The notes beneath the pieces were generated by a model. It saw nothing but the letters and a program-made list of their open reading frames with translations, was not told where the DNA came from and searched no databases. From Dokdonella_A sp937902695 (GTDB taxonomy: Bacteria; Pseudomonadota; Gammaproteobacteria; Xanthomonadales; Rhodanobacteraceae), in contig JBEHYO010000004.1 in NCBI GenBank assembly GCA_048498135.1, forward strand, positions 1 to 64,000: a stretch of DNA of 64,000 nucleotides. The letters are read 5' to 3'. Position numbers and translations under genes: made by a program. Below, one piece after another: positions 34,659 to 43,392 of this stretch (its first letter is position 1; each line of letters starts with the position of its first letter).

Positions 34659-36506
34659 ATGTCCATCGAAAAGCTTCGCAATATCGCCATCGTCGCGCAC
34701 GTCGACCACGGCAAGACGACGCTCGTCGACCAGCTCCTGAAGCAGTCGGGCACGCTGAGCGAGCGCGCGATCGTGCCGGACCGCGTGATGGACTCGAACG
34801 ATCTCGAAAAAGAGCGCGGCATCACGATCCTTTCGAAGAACACGGCCATCCGCTGGAAGGATCCCGAAGGCCAGGAATGGCGCATCAACATCGTCGACAC
34901 GCCCGGGCACGCCGATTTCGGCGGCGAGGTCGAGCGCGTGCTGTCGATGGTCGATTCGGTGCTGATCCTCGTCGATGCGTTCGACGGGCCGATGCCGCAG
35001 ACGCGCTTCGTCACGCAGAAAGCCTTCAAGATGGGATTCCGGCCGATCGTCGTCATCAACAAGGTCGATCGGCCCGGCGCGCGGCCGGACTGGGTCCTGA
35101 ACGCGACGTTCGACCTTTTCGACCGTCTCGGCGCGACCGACGAGCAGCTCGATTTCACGACCGTCTACGCGTCCGCGCTGCAAGGCTATGCCGGCATGAG
35201 CGGCGACGTGCGCGACGGCAACATGGATCCGCTGTTCCAGGCGATCGTCACGCACGTGCGGCCGCCGCCGGTCGATCCGGACGGCCCGTTCCAGATGCGC
35301 ATCTCGAATCTCGATTACTCGAACTACGTCGGCATCATCGGCACCGGCCGCATCCAGCGCGGCAAGGTGCGCACGAACATGCCGGTCACGGTCATCGACC
35401 GCGAAGGAAAGAAGCGGAACGGCAAGGTGCTGCAGGTGCTCGGCTTCATGGGCCTCGAGCGCCGCGAGGTGGCCGAAGCCGCAGCCGGCGACATCATCGC
35501 GATCAGCGGCGTCGAGAATCTCGGCATTTCCGATACGGTCTGCGCCGTCGATGCACCCGAGCAGCTGCCGGTGCTCACGGTCGACGAGCCGACGATCAGC
35601 ATGACGTTCCAGGTCAACAACTCGCCGTTCGCGGGCAACAAGGATTACAGCGGCGGCAAGTTCCTCACCTCGCGCCAGATCCGCGATCGCCTGATGCGCG
35701 AGGCGCTGCACAACGTCGCGCTCAAGGTCGAGGAAACCGAGGATCCGGACAAGTTCAAGGTCTCCGGCCGCGGCGAGCTGCACCTTTCGATCCTGATCGA
35801 GACGATGCGCCGCGAAGGCTACGAGCTCGCGGTGTCGCGTCCGGAAGTCATCATCAAGGACATCGACGGCGTCGCGAGCGAGCCGATCGAGCAGCTCGTC
35901 GTCGACATGGAAGAGCAGTTCCAGGGCGGCGTCATGGAGCGGCTCGGCCAGCGCAAGGGCCAGCTCAAGAACATGGAGCCCGACGGCAAGGGCCGCGCGC
36001 GGCTCGAATACCTGATTCCCGCGCGCGGACTGATCGGATTCCAGACCGAGTTCCGCACGATCACGGCCGGCACGGGCCTGCTGTTCCACGTCTTCGATCA
36101 CTACGGCCCGAAGGCCGAAGGCCAGATCGCCAAGCGACCGAACGGCGTCATGATCTCGAACGGCAAGGGCATGGCGCCGGCGTATGCGCTGGTCAGCCTG
36201 CAGGAACGCGGCCGTCTTCTGGTCACCGAGGGCGACGAGATCTACGAAGGTCAGCTCGTCGGCATCCACGCCAAAGACAACGACCTCACCGTCAACGCAC
36301 TCCGCGCCAAGCAGCTCACCAACATCCGTGCCGCCGGCAAGGACGACAACGTGCAGCTGACGCCCGCGATCCGCATGTCGCTCGAGCAGGCGCTCGAGTT
36401 CATCGAGGACGACGAGCTCGTCGAAGTCACGCCGAAGGAAATCCGCCTGCGCAAGCGGTTCCTCACCGAGAGCGATCGCAAGAAGGCATCGCGCCAGGTC
36501 GCATAG
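34659..36506 (+). CDS. typA: Ribosome-associated GTPase BipA/TypA
   Basis: A 615-residue translational GTPase. The G1 loop is AHVDHGKTTL, the switch region GITILSKN, G3 DTPGHADFGGEVERVL and G4 NKVDRPGARPDWV. Domains II to V follow, with the BipA-specific C-terminal domain containing KGMAPAYALVSLQERGRLLVTEGDEIYEGQLVG. It acts on the ribosome during large-subunit assembly and under cold or stress conditions. It starts with the ATG at 34659 and is followed by a REP-like pair. Confidence 0.97.
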   Translation: MSIEKLRNIAIVAHVDHGKTTLVDQLLKQSGTLSERAIVPDRVMDSNDLEKERGITILSKNTAIRWKDPEGQEWRINIVDTPGHADFGGEVERVLSMVDSVLILVDAFDGPMPQTRFVTQKAFKMGFRPIVVINKVDRPGARPDWVLNATFDLFDRLGATDEQLDFTTVYASALQGYAGMSGDVRDGNMDPLFQAIVTHVRPPPVDPDGPFQMRISNLDYSNYVGIIGTGRIQRGKVRTNMPVTVIDREGKKRNGKVLQVLGFMGLERREVAEAAAGDIIAISGVENLGISDTVCAVDAPEQLPVLTVDEPTISMTFQVNNSPFAGNKDYSGGKFLTSRQIRDRLMREALHNVALKVEETEDPDKFKVSGRGELHLSILIETMRREGYELAVSRPEVIIKDIDGVASEPIEQLVVDMEEQFQGGVMERLGQRKGQLKNMEPDGKGRARLEYLIPARGLIGFQTEFRTITAGTGLLFHVFDHYGPKAEGQIAKRPNGVMISNGKGMAPAYALVSLQERGRLLVTEGDEIYEGQLVGIHAKDNDLTVNALRAKQLTNIRAAGKDDNVQLTPAIRMSLEQALEFIEDDELVEVTPKEIRLRKRFLTESDRKKASRQVA

Positions 36507-36515
36507 CGTGGCTTC

Positions 36516-36628
36516 CCCTCTCCCGCTTGCGGGAGAGGGTTAGGGTGAGGGCACGCTGGTACGCCCTACCCAAAGCTCCCTTCACCCGACGCGCTCCGCG
36601 CGCCGACCTCTCCCGCTAGCGGGAGAGG
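36516..36628. repeat. REP-like palindrome pair (CCCTCTCCCGC family)
   Basis: The first copy has arms CCCTCTCCCGC with a TT loop (36516-36539) and the tail TTAGGGTGAGGGCAC. The second, in opposite orientation, is a perfect 22-base palindrome at 36607-36628. The pair lies between the converging typA and VOC genes. Confidence 0.85.
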
Positions 36629-36634
36629 CGAAAA

Positions 36635-37024
36635 TCACCGCGGCGGCTGGTAGATCTGAATCAGATTTCCGCACGTATCGGCGAACACCGCGATCTTCAC
36701 CGGCCCCGCCTGCATCGGCTCGCGCGTGAACACGACGCCATGCGCCTTCAGCCGTCGAAACTCCGCGTCGACATCCGGGACCTCGAATGCAGTCGCCGGA
36801 ATCTTCTGCGCGAAGAGTGCCTCCTGAAAGGTCTTCCCGGCCGGATTCGCATTCGGCTCCAGCGACAACGCTGCGCCCTCCGGCGCGTCGGGCGAAACGA
36901 CCGTGATCCAGCGGTATTCGCCGACCGGAATGTCGTGCTGCTTCACGAAGCCGAGCACGTCCGTGTAGAACGCGAGCGCCTTCGACTGATCGTCGACCAT
37001 GATGCTGTTGAGTGCGATCTTCAT
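36635..37024 (-). CDS. VOC/glyoxalase-fold protein
   Basis: A 129-residue protein with the paired beta-alpha-beta-beta-beta modules of the VOC superfamily: IALNSIMVDDQSKALAFYTDVLGFVKQHDIPVGEYRWITV and AFEVPDVDAEFRRLKAHGVVFTREPM. The usual metal ligands are only partly present (the terminal Glu is Gln in GNLIQIYQ), so it may not be a glyoxalase I. It is the last gene of the ybbAP-araC-VOC run, 49 bases after the regulator. The substrate is unknown. Confidence 0.85.
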   Translation of the reverse strand: MKIALNSIMVDDQSKALAFYTDVLGFVKQHDIPVGEYRWITVVSPDAPEGAALSLEPNANPAGKTFQEALFAQKIPATAFEVPDVDAEFRRLKAHGVVFTREPMQAGPVKIAVFADTCGNLIQIYQPPR

Positions 37025-37073
37025 GCGATCTCCGTTGCGCAGGAACTCCGCAACCTTGCCTGCAACATGGCGC

Positions 37074-37544
37074 TCAGTGCTTCTCGGAAATTGCGCACGC
37101 GGTTTTCGGGCGATAGCCGGGATGCGCGAGCGCAGCCGTCAGGAGACTGAGGCAGCCGGGCTCCAGCGACGCTGCCGAAGATGCCGGCTCCGCAGCACCC
37201 GCCTTCGCATGGCGTCGATACGCCGTCGGCGTGCGGCCGACGCGTCGCGCGAACCACGCGCTGAAACTGCCGACGCTGCTGAAGCCGACCTCCATGCAGA
37301 CCTCGGTCACCGAGCGCTCGCTCCGAGCCAGCAACCGCTTGGCGCGATCGAGCCGCTCGCGAAGCCGATACTGATGCGGCGTCTCGCCGAACAGCGCAGC
37401 GAAGCGGCGTATGAGCTCGCCGGTCGAGAAACGGGCTTCGCGCGCAACGCATGCCAGCGGAACGCTCTCGCCGGTTTCGCGCAGGCGCCTTCGCGCGAGG
37501 CAGAGCCGCGCGAACGTCGCGAGATGGCCGGCGTCTTCGTTCAT
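37074..37544 (-). CDS. Short AraC-family regulator (DNA-binding domain only)
   Basis: A 156-residue regulator. Two helix-turn-helix units are visible: VPLACVAREARFSTGELIRRFAALFGETPHQYRLRERLDRAKRLL and RSVTEVCMEVGFSSVGSFSAWFARRVGRTPTAYRRH. It lacks the usual N-terminal sensing domain. The ATG overlaps the permease stop as ATGA at 37541-37544, so it is translated with it. Control of the VOC gene, 49 bases downstream, is a reasonable guess. Confidence 0.85.
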   Translation of the reverse strand: MNEDAGHLATFARLCLARRRLRETGESVPLACVAREARFSTGELIRRFAALFGETPHQYRLRERLDRAKRLLARSERSVTEVCMEVGFSSVGSFSAWFARRVGRTPTAYRRHAKAGAAEPASSAASLEPGCLSLLTAALAHPGYRPKTACAISEKH

Positions 37545-40021
37545 GCCTTGCGCAGTATCGCCATCGGCGGCGTCCGCGCAATACGGAGCGTTCCCGCCCA
37601 CCCCGCGAACGCGACCAGTGCGGCCGCCACGGCGATCAGCGACAGCAGCGGCCCCGCCGGCGGCCAGTAGTTTTCCAGCTTGAACACGCCTTGCGCGAGC
37701 GCGATGCCTATGCCCGCCGCGCCGATCGCTGCAATCAGGCCGGCGAGCAGGCCGAGCGCGACGAACTCGCCGAGCACTGCGAGGCTCAACTGGCGCGCAT
37801 GTGCGCCGAGCGTGCGCAGGAGCGCGATCTCGAACCGGCGCTCGTCCGCCGTCGCCGCGAGCGCCGCGAGGAGCACGAGCACGCCGGCCGCCACGCTGAA
37901 TGCCAGCACCCAACCCGCCGCGCGGCCCACGCGATCGACGATGTCGCGCACGCGGTCGAGAATCGCGTTCACGTCGACGAGCGAGATGTTCGGAAAATCG
38001 CGCGACAGCGTCCCAAGCTGCGCCGACACGCCCGCTGGCGCGTGGAAGCTCGTGACGAGGCTGTGCGGCAGTGTCTCGCCGGTCTTCGGATCGAGCATCA
38101 GGAAGAAGTTCACGCGGAACGAATCCCAGTTGACGCCGCGGATGCTCGCGACGCGCGCCGTGATGTCGCGCTCGCCGACCCGCAGCGTCAGCGTGTCGCC
38201 GAGCTTCAGATGAAACATGTCGACCCACATCGTGTCGACCGACAGGCTCGGCTCGGTCTCGCTGCCGTCGAACCAGCGTCCCAGCTTCAGCTTGTTCGCC
38301 GGCGGCAGCGTATCGCTCCACGAAAGGCGCATCTCGCCGTTGATCCAGTTCGCCGCGCGCTTGTCCTCGAAATCGTCGGCCTTTGGCGCAACGCCGTTGA
38401 TCGCGACGAGCTTGCCGACCGCGAGCGGCAGCATGCCGACGTTCGTCGCGCCGAGCGCCGCAAGCCGCTGCTGCATCGAATCGCGCTGCTCCGGCTGCAG
38501 GTTGATCATGAAATAGTTCGGCGTGTCCGGCGCGAGCTCGAGCCGCCAGCGATCGAGCAGCGACGGCGCGATGACGCCGAGCACGGCGAGCGCGGTCAGG
38601 CTCAGCGCGAGCGCGCCGGCCTGCAAGAGACTGAGCGCGCGGCGGCGCGCGAGATTCGCAAGGCCGAAACGCAGCGCGCCCGGCAGGCGCTTGCCGCCGC
38701 TGCGCAGGATCCGCAGCAGCACGAAGCCGAGCAGCCACGTCGCGAGCGCGATGATCAGGAACCCGGCGCCGAGCGTCACCGCGAGCCGCGCGTTGCCCGC
38801 CTCGATCGCGATCAGCGCGCCGCCGACCGCGAACGGAAGCAGGTACAGCGCATCGAACCGGCGCGGCCGGGCATCGAGATCCTGGCGGAACACGCGCATC
38901 GGCTCGACATCGCGCAGGCGCAGCAGCGGCGGCAGCGCGAATCCGAACAGCACCGCAAGGCCGATCGCGAACGCGGCAAGCGGCGGCCCGAGCGGCAGCG
39001 GCGGCGTCGCGCCGGGCAGGAGATCGCGCGCGAACGCGATCACGACCTCTTGCATGCCGAGCCCGAGCGCAAGGCCGATCACGCACGCAGGCAGCGCAAG
39101 CAGCGCGATCTCGAGCGTCAGCGCCGCGATGATCTCGCCGCGGCTCGCGCCCAGGCACTTCAGCAGCGCGACTTCCTCGGTCTTCCGCTTCGCGAACCGC
39201 TGCGCGGCGAGCGCGACCGCGATGCCGGACAGCAGCGCGGCCAGCAGCGCGGCAAGGCGAAGGAAACTCTCGCCGCGCTCGAACGCGGTGCGCAGGTTCT
39301 GCTGCGCATCCTCGACCGTCGTGATTTCCGCGCCGGCCGGCAGTTTCGGCTTCGCCCATGCGGCGAATGCATCGACCGACGCCGTTTCGCCGGCAACGAG
39401 CAAACGGTGTCGCACGCGGCTGCCGGGTCCCATGAGCCCGACCGATTCGGCGTCCGCATAGTTCATGACGAGCCGCGGCGCGAGCCGGAACACGTTGCCG
39501 CTGTCGGGGGAGCGCACGATCTCGCCGGCCAGCCTGAACTCGCGCCCGCCGACCTGCACGCTCGCGCCGACGCCGACGCCGAGCGCGACGAGCACTTCGT
39601 GATCGACGTAGACGCTGCCGGCCTCGGGTTCGTGCACGTTCTTCTCGGGCCCTGACGCGTCGCGCACCGCGAGCACGCCGCGCAGCGGAAAGCCGCGACC
39701 CGCCGCGCGCACGTCGCAGAGCCGGCTCTTGTCGCCGACGAAGACGACGCTCGGAAAATCGGCGAGCTCGGTGTGCCGGAGCCCCAGCGTCTCGGCCTCG
39801 GCCGTGAACTCGGGCGGCAGCGCGCGACTCGACGAGACGCCGAGATCGCCGCCGATCAGCTCCGCCGCCGACGCGACGATCGCACGCTCGACACGGCTCG
39901 CCAGCGTCGCGACGGCCGCGAGCGCGGCGACCGCCAGCACGAGCGCGGCGAACAGCGTCGCGAGCTCGCCATGGAAGAACTCGCGACGAAGGCTCCGCGC
40001 GGCGAATGTCAGCGGCTTCAC
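37541..40021 (-). CDS. ybbP: FtsX-type ABC transporter permease (YbbP-like)
   Basis: An 826-residue inner membrane permease. It has a helix at about 22-42, a long periplasmic domain, and two FtsX-like membrane blocks: about 250-470 (LAALLAALLSGIAVALAAQRFAKRKTEEVALLKCLGASRGEIIAALTLEIALLALPACVIGLALG) and the C-terminal 120 residues (GVLVLLAALAATADERRFEIALLRTLGAHARQL). Length and architecture match E. coli YbbP (about 800 residues). The start is GTG, overlapping the ATPase stop as GTGA. Substrate and role are not established in the family; lipid or outer-membrane-related export is often suggested. Confidence 0.88.
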   Translation of the reverse strand: MKPLTFAARSLRREFFHGELATLFAALVLAVAALAAVATLASRVERAIVASAAELIGGDLGVSSSRALPPEFTAEAETLGLRHTELADFPSVVFVGDKSRLCDVRAAGRGFPLRGVLAVRDASGPEKNVHEPEAGSVYVDHEVLVALGVGVGASVQVGGREFRLAGEIVRSPDSGNVFRLAPRLVMNYADAESVGLMGPGSRVRHRLLVAGETASVDAFAAWAKPKLPAGAEITTVEDAQQNLRTAFERGESFLRLAALLAALLSGIAVALAAQRFAKRKTEEVALLKCLGASRGEIIAALTLEIALLALPACVIGLALGLGMQEVVIAFARDLLPGATPPLPLGPPLAAFAIGLAVLFGFALPPLLRLRDVEPMRVFRQDLDARPRRFDALYLLPFAVGGALIAIEAGNARLAVTLGAGFLIIALATWLLGFVLLRILRSGGKRLPGALRFGLANLARRRALSLLQAGALALSLTALAVLGVIAPSLLDRWRLELAPDTPNYFMINLQPEQRDSMQQRLAALGATNVGMLPLAVGKLVAINGVAPKADDFEDKRAANWINGEMRLSWSDTLPPANKLKLGRWFDGSETEPSLSVDTMWVDMFHLKLGDTLTLRVGERDITARVASIRGVNWDSFRVNFFLMLDPKTGETLPHSLVTSFHAPAGVSAQLGTLSRDFPNISLVDVNAILDRVRDIVDRVGRAAGWVLAFSVAAGVLVLLAALAATADERRFEIALLRTLGAHARQLSLAVLGEFVALGLLAGLIAAIGAAGIGIALAQGVFKLENYWPPAGPLLSLIAVAAALVAFAGWAGTLRIARTPPMAILRKA

Positions 40022-40755
40022 GCGCGCACCTCGCCCGCCGCCCGTTCGGCAGGGAGAGCTTGCCCGCGGCCATCGGCGGCGAGCCTGTCGATTCGCCCAT
40101 CGACGAGACGAAGGCTTCGCTCGCAACGTCCCGCCAGCGCGACGTCGTGCGTGACGAGCACGAGCGTCGTGCCGTGCTCGCGGTTGAGCGCGAACAGCAG
40201 ATCGCTGACCACGGCGCCGGTCCGCTGGTCGAGATTGCCGGTCGGCTCGTCGGCGAACAGAACCTCGGGCCCGTGCACGAACGCGCGCGCGAGCGCGACG
40301 CGCTGCTGCTCGCCGCCCGAAAGCTGGTGCGGATAATGATGCCGCCGCGCATCGAGGCCCACGCGCGCGAGCGCGTCGCGCGCCCGCGACGCCGCATCGC
40401 TGCTGCCTTCGAGCTCGAGCGGCAGCATGACGTTTTCCTCGGCATTCAGCGCCGGTAGCAGGTGGAAGCTCTGGAATACGAACCCGACGAGCCGGCGACG
40501 CAGGCGCGCGCGCGCTTCCTCGTCGAGCGTGTCGAGCAGCTGGCCCGCGAGGGTCACGCTGCCGGTGCTCGGACGATCGAGCCCGGCGAGGAGGCCGAGC
40601 AGCGTCGTCTTGCCGGAGCCCGATGCGCCGACGATGGCAAGGCTCGCGCCGCGCGCGACGTCGAGGCTGACGCCATCGAGAATCGTCAGCCGACCGTCGG
40701 GTCCATCGACGGTTTTGCTAACCTCGGTCGCGCTCAATACGGATTCGGAAGGCAT
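40018..40755 (-). CDS. ybbA: ABC transporter ATP-binding protein (YbbA-like)
   Basis: A 245-residue ATPase of the LolD/MacB group. Walker A is VGASGSGKTTLL, the signature LSGGEQQRVALARAF, Walker B VLFADEPTGNLD, and the H-loop VLVTHDVALA. The ATG at 40755 shares its bases with the start codon of the divergent tesA gene (CATG at 40753-40756). This divergent arrangement, tesA against ybbA-ybbP, is the same as in E. coli. It overlaps the permease start as GTGA. Confidence 0.92.
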   Translation of the reverse strand: MPSESVLSATEVSKTVDGPDGRLTILDGVSLDVARGASLAIVGASGSGKTTLLGLLAGLDRPSTGSVTLAGQLLDTLDEEARARLRRRLVGFVFQSFHLLPALNAEENVMLPLELEGSSDAASRARDALARVGLDARRHHYPHQLSGGEQQRVALARAFVHGPEVLFADEPTGNLDQRTGAVVSDLLFALNREHGTTLVLVTHDVALAGRCERSLRLVDGRIDRLAADGRGQALPAERAAGEVRA

Positions 40756-41374
40756 GATGATCGCTCGTCTCGTTCTCTTGATGCTGCTTGGCGGATCCGG
40801 CTTCGCGGCCGCGGCGCCGGCGCCGGTGCTCGTGTTCGGCGACTCGCTGTCCTCGGCACATCGCATCGCCGTCGAATCGGGCTGGGTGCACCTGCTCGAG
40901 ACGCGGCTCGAAACATCGAAGCATCCGCGACCGGTCGTGAACGCCAGCATCAGCGGCGAGACGACGGCCGGCGGCATGCAGCGGCTGCCGAAGATCCTCG
41001 CCGACGACAAACCCGCGCTCGTCGTGCTCGAGCTTGGCGCGAACGACGGGCTTCGCGGCCTGCCGATCGCCGAGATTCGCGAGAACCTCACGACGATGAT
41101 CCGCGCCTGCCAGGCGTCGGGCGCGGCGGTCGTGCTGCTCGGCATCGAGCTCCCGATCAATTACGGCCCGCAGTACCGCGAGGGCCTCAGGGGCATGTAT
41201 CGTGATCTTGCGGCGGAATTCAATCTGCCGTTGGTCCCGTTCCTGCTCGACGGCGTCGCCCTCGACCCTGCCCTGATGCAGGACGACGGCCTGCATCCGA
41301 AGTCAGAAGGCGAGCCGAAGGTGCTCGACAACGTCTGGCCGGTGCTGGAACCCGCCCTCGCCAGGCTCAAGTGA
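40754..41374 (+). CDS. tesA: GDSL-family acyl-CoA thioesterase / lysophospholipase
   Basis: A 206-residue periplasmic hydrolase of the TesA family. The signal peptide is MMIARLVLLMLLGGSGFAAAA. The four SGNH blocks are visible: VFGDSLSSAHRI (nucleophile Ser), SISGETTAGGM (Gly), LELGANDGLRG (Asn) and DDGLHPKSEGEP (Asp/His). It hydrolyses acyl-CoA thioesters and lysophospholipids. Its start codon overlaps that of the divergent ATPase; an in-frame ATG directly after the first is an alternative. Confidence 0.92.
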   Translation: MMIARLVLLMLLGGSGFAAAAPAPVLVFGDSLSSAHRIAVESGWVHLLETRLETSKHPRPVVNASISGETTAGGMQRLPKILADDKPALVVLELGANDGLRGLPIAEIRENLTTMIRACQASGAAVVLLGIELPINYGPQYREGLRGMYRDLAAEFNLPLVPFLLDGVALDPALMQDDGLHPKSEGEPKVLDNVWPVLEPALARLK

Positions 41375-41390
41375 CGGACCGGCCCGGCAG

Positions 41391-42008
41391 GTGGAGGACG
41401 ACGAAGCCGAAAGTCCGATCCCGCGCTTCGCGAGCCGCGGGCGCGCCTATGTCTACGTGCTGCCGTGCCGCGACGAGGACCTGCTGAAGGTCGGCTTCTC
41501 GCGCGACCCGCTGCAGCGCCTGCGGACGCTGCACGCGCGGTTCTTCCGTTTCTTCGACCTCGACCGCGCGCTCCTCGTAGCGACCGACAGCGTGCGCGAC
41601 GCGCGGCGCATCGAACGGCGCTTCATCGAGGCATTCGCCGAACGTCGCTCACCGGCGCCGCTCGTCGTGCCCGACGCCGCGGCCGGATACACCGAGTGGT
41701 ATCGCGGCGCGTATGCCGATGCCGAAACGATGGCGCGCGCGGTTTGCGTCGACGAAGGCCATACGCTGCACGCGCCGCTTCGCGACTGGCTGCGCACGGT
41801 GTTCGGCGAACGCAGCGCGCTCCTGTTCGCGTGGTCCGCGAAGATGCTCGAAGCCATCGAGTACGAACGCTTCAACGCGCCGCCGTCGATGACGCCGAGC
41901 GTGCTCGAACGCGCGCTCCGCGATGGCCTCGATTGCTTCGATGAGCTTGGCATCGACATCGAGCCGCTCGTGCCGGGGCCTGTGTTCAGGTGGTATCGCG
42001 AGAATTGA
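41391..42008 (+). CDS. GIY-YIG-like nuclease-fold protein (T5orf172-like)
   Basis: A 205-residue protein from a GTG start, 16 bases after tesA. Residues 19-60 (AYVYVLPCRDEDLLKVGFSRDPLQRLRTLHARFF) resemble the GIY-YIG type as found in T5orf172 proteins, and Glu in RRIERRFIEAFAERR fits the catalytic Glu. The C-terminal half is unassigned. It may be a host-encoded small nuclease or a degenerate binding domain. The operon is with tesA by spacing. Confidence 0.7.
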   Translation: MEDDEAESPIPRFASRGRAYVYVLPCRDEDLLKVGFSRDPLQRLRTLHARFFRFFDLDRALLVATDSVRDARRIERRFIEAFAERRSPAPLVVPDAAAGYTEWYRGAYADAETMARAVCVDEGHTLHAPLRDWLRTVFGERSALLFAWSAKMLEAIEYERFNAPPSMTPSVLERALRDGLDCFDELGIDIEPLVPGPVFRWYREN

Positions 42009-42037
42009 CCGATCGGCGGGCTCGCGAGGAACGGACC

Positions 42038-43024
42038 ATGGCAAGAAAGGGAACGCGGCGGGCGAACGCGACGGTCGCACGCCAGCGCAGCATCCAGAAA
42101 AGGACGGATGCCCGCGACGCGAGCAAGCCGAAGAAATCTCCGAAGAAGAAGCCCGTGCAGGCCGGCCTTCGCAGGCAGCCCGTCCCGCCGCTTCCGGCGC
42201 AGCATCTCGCCAAGCCCGGCCGCGAATCGGACCTCGACCCCGCGCCGCGCTTCGAGGCGCCCGACTATCGCGGCAGCGGCAAGCTCGACGGCAACGTCGC
42301 GATCGTCACCGGCGGCGATTCCGGCATCGGCCGCAGCGTTGCCGTGCTGTTTGCGCGCGAAGGCGCCGACGTCGCGATCATCTATCTCTCCGAGGACGAC
42401 GACGCCGAAAAAACGGCGCGGCACGTCCGCGACGAAGGCCGGCGTTGCCTCCTGATCCGCGGCGACGTCAAGGACGCGAAGTTCTGCCGTAAGGCCGTCG
42501 CGAAGACCGTGCGCAAGCTCGGCCCGCTTCATGTGCTGGTGAACAACGCGGCGTTCCAGGAGCATGCGGCGTCGATCGAGGAGCTCTCGGACGATCAGTT
42601 CGACCTCACGATGCGCACGAACGTCTACGGCTACTTCAACATGGCCAAAGCCGCCGTGCCGCACCTGCGCAAGGGCGGCTCGATCATCAACACGGGCTCG
42701 GAAACCGGCCTCTTCGGCGCCGGCGAGCTGCTCGACTATTCGGCGACCAAAGGCGCGATCCACGCATTCACCAAAGCGCTCGCGTCCAATCTCCTGCCGA
42801 GGGGCATTCGCGTCAACGCAGTCGCGCCGGGTCCGGTGTGGACGCCGCTGAATCCGGCGGATCGCGCGGCCAGGGATGTCGCGAAGTTCGGCGAAGCGAG
42901 CGACATGCACCGCCCCGCGCAGCCGGAAGAAATCGCGCCGGCCTATGTATTCCTCGCCTCGCCCGCATGCGCGAGCTACATCAGCGGCATCATCCTCCCG
43001 GTCATGGGCGGCCCGACCGGCTGA
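42038..43024 (+). CDS. Short-chain dehydrogenase with basic N-terminal extension (YghA-like)
   Basis: A 328-residue NAD(P)-dependent oxidoreductase. Residues 1-45 are Lys/Arg-rich (ARKGTRRANATVARQRSIQKRT, SKPKKSPKKKP), longer and more basic than in most relatives. The Rossmann fold VAIVTGGDSGIGRSVAVLFAREGADVAI starts near residue 88, NNA at about 170, and the catalytic Ser/Tyr/Lys are in NTGSETG and DYSATKG. The remainder matches the YghA/YdaD stress-associated group. The ATG has GAGGA before it. The extension could bind nucleic acid or be a disordered tail. Confidence 0.88.
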   Translation: MARKGTRRANATVARQRSIQKRTDARDASKPKKSPKKKPVQAGLRRQPVPPLPAQHLAKPGRESDLDPAPRFEAPDYRGSGKLDGNVAIVTGGDSGIGRSVAVLFAREGADVAIIYLSEDDDAEKTARHVRDEGRRCLLIRGDVKDAKFCRKAVAKTVRKLGPLHVLVNNAAFQEHAASIEELSDDQFDLTMRTNVYGYFNMAKAAVPHLRKGGSIINTGSETGLFGAGELLDYSATKGAIHAFTKALASNLLPRGIRVNAVAPGPVWTPLNPADRAARDVAKFGEASDMHRPAQPEEIAPAYVFLASPACASYISGIILPVMGGPTG

Positions 43025-43034
43025 GCGCGACGCG

Positions 43035-43244
43035 TCAGACGCGATTGCCGATCTCGCGCATCAGCTGGTCGAACTTGTCCCAGCTGATCTTGCGCCGATA
43101 GACCTTGTTCGTCGGGCGCCACTCGACGGCGCCCTTCGAGACCAGCAGCGTGCCGAAGCGCTTGTCGTCCTTGTGCACGACGAAGACGATGTCCTCGCGG
43201 CCGAGCTCGCGTCGGGGGACATCGAACGTGACTTTATGGGCCAT
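43035..43244 (-). CDS. Small conserved protein of unknown function
   Basis: A 69-residue basic protein, MAHKVTFDVPRRELGREDIVFVV, then HKDDKRFGTLLVSKGAVEWRP and a C-terminal helix ISWDKFDQLMREIG. It has an ordered, mixed alpha-beta look and no export signal. Similar small proteins occur in many Proteobacteria, in my recollection, without a known role. It converges with the short-chain dehydrogenase with a 10-base gap and is divergent from the PQQ-propeller gene. The ATG at 43244 is the first that fits. Confidence 0.7.
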   Translation of the reverse strand: MAHKVTFDVPRRELGREDIVFVVHKDDKRFGTLLVSKGAVEWRPTNKVYRRKISWDKFDQLMREIGNRV

Positions 43245-43392
43245 TGGCGTGACTCCGCAGGCGCTTCTGCGCTGCTCGCCAGGATCGTAAACCTTTTGGG
43301 CGCCGCCAAGAAATTCGATTCGCCGCTCTCGTACACTTGTATAGGCCCGCGCGGCGGTCGAAGATATCCAACACAAGGGTTCGGGTCCGGTC

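Noticed and set aside
37545..40445. A continuous minus-strand frame that would extend the AraC protein to about 1120 residues
   Set aside because: It runs in another frame of the ybbP- and ybbA-like genes; only the last 156 residues look like protein, and they have an ATG that overlaps the permease stop.
40733..40748. TCAATACGGATTCGG, similar to the -10 side of the ECF-type sites
   Set aside because: It lies inside the ybbA-like coding start, lacks the AGCGGACAT half at the right spacing, and is explained by codons.
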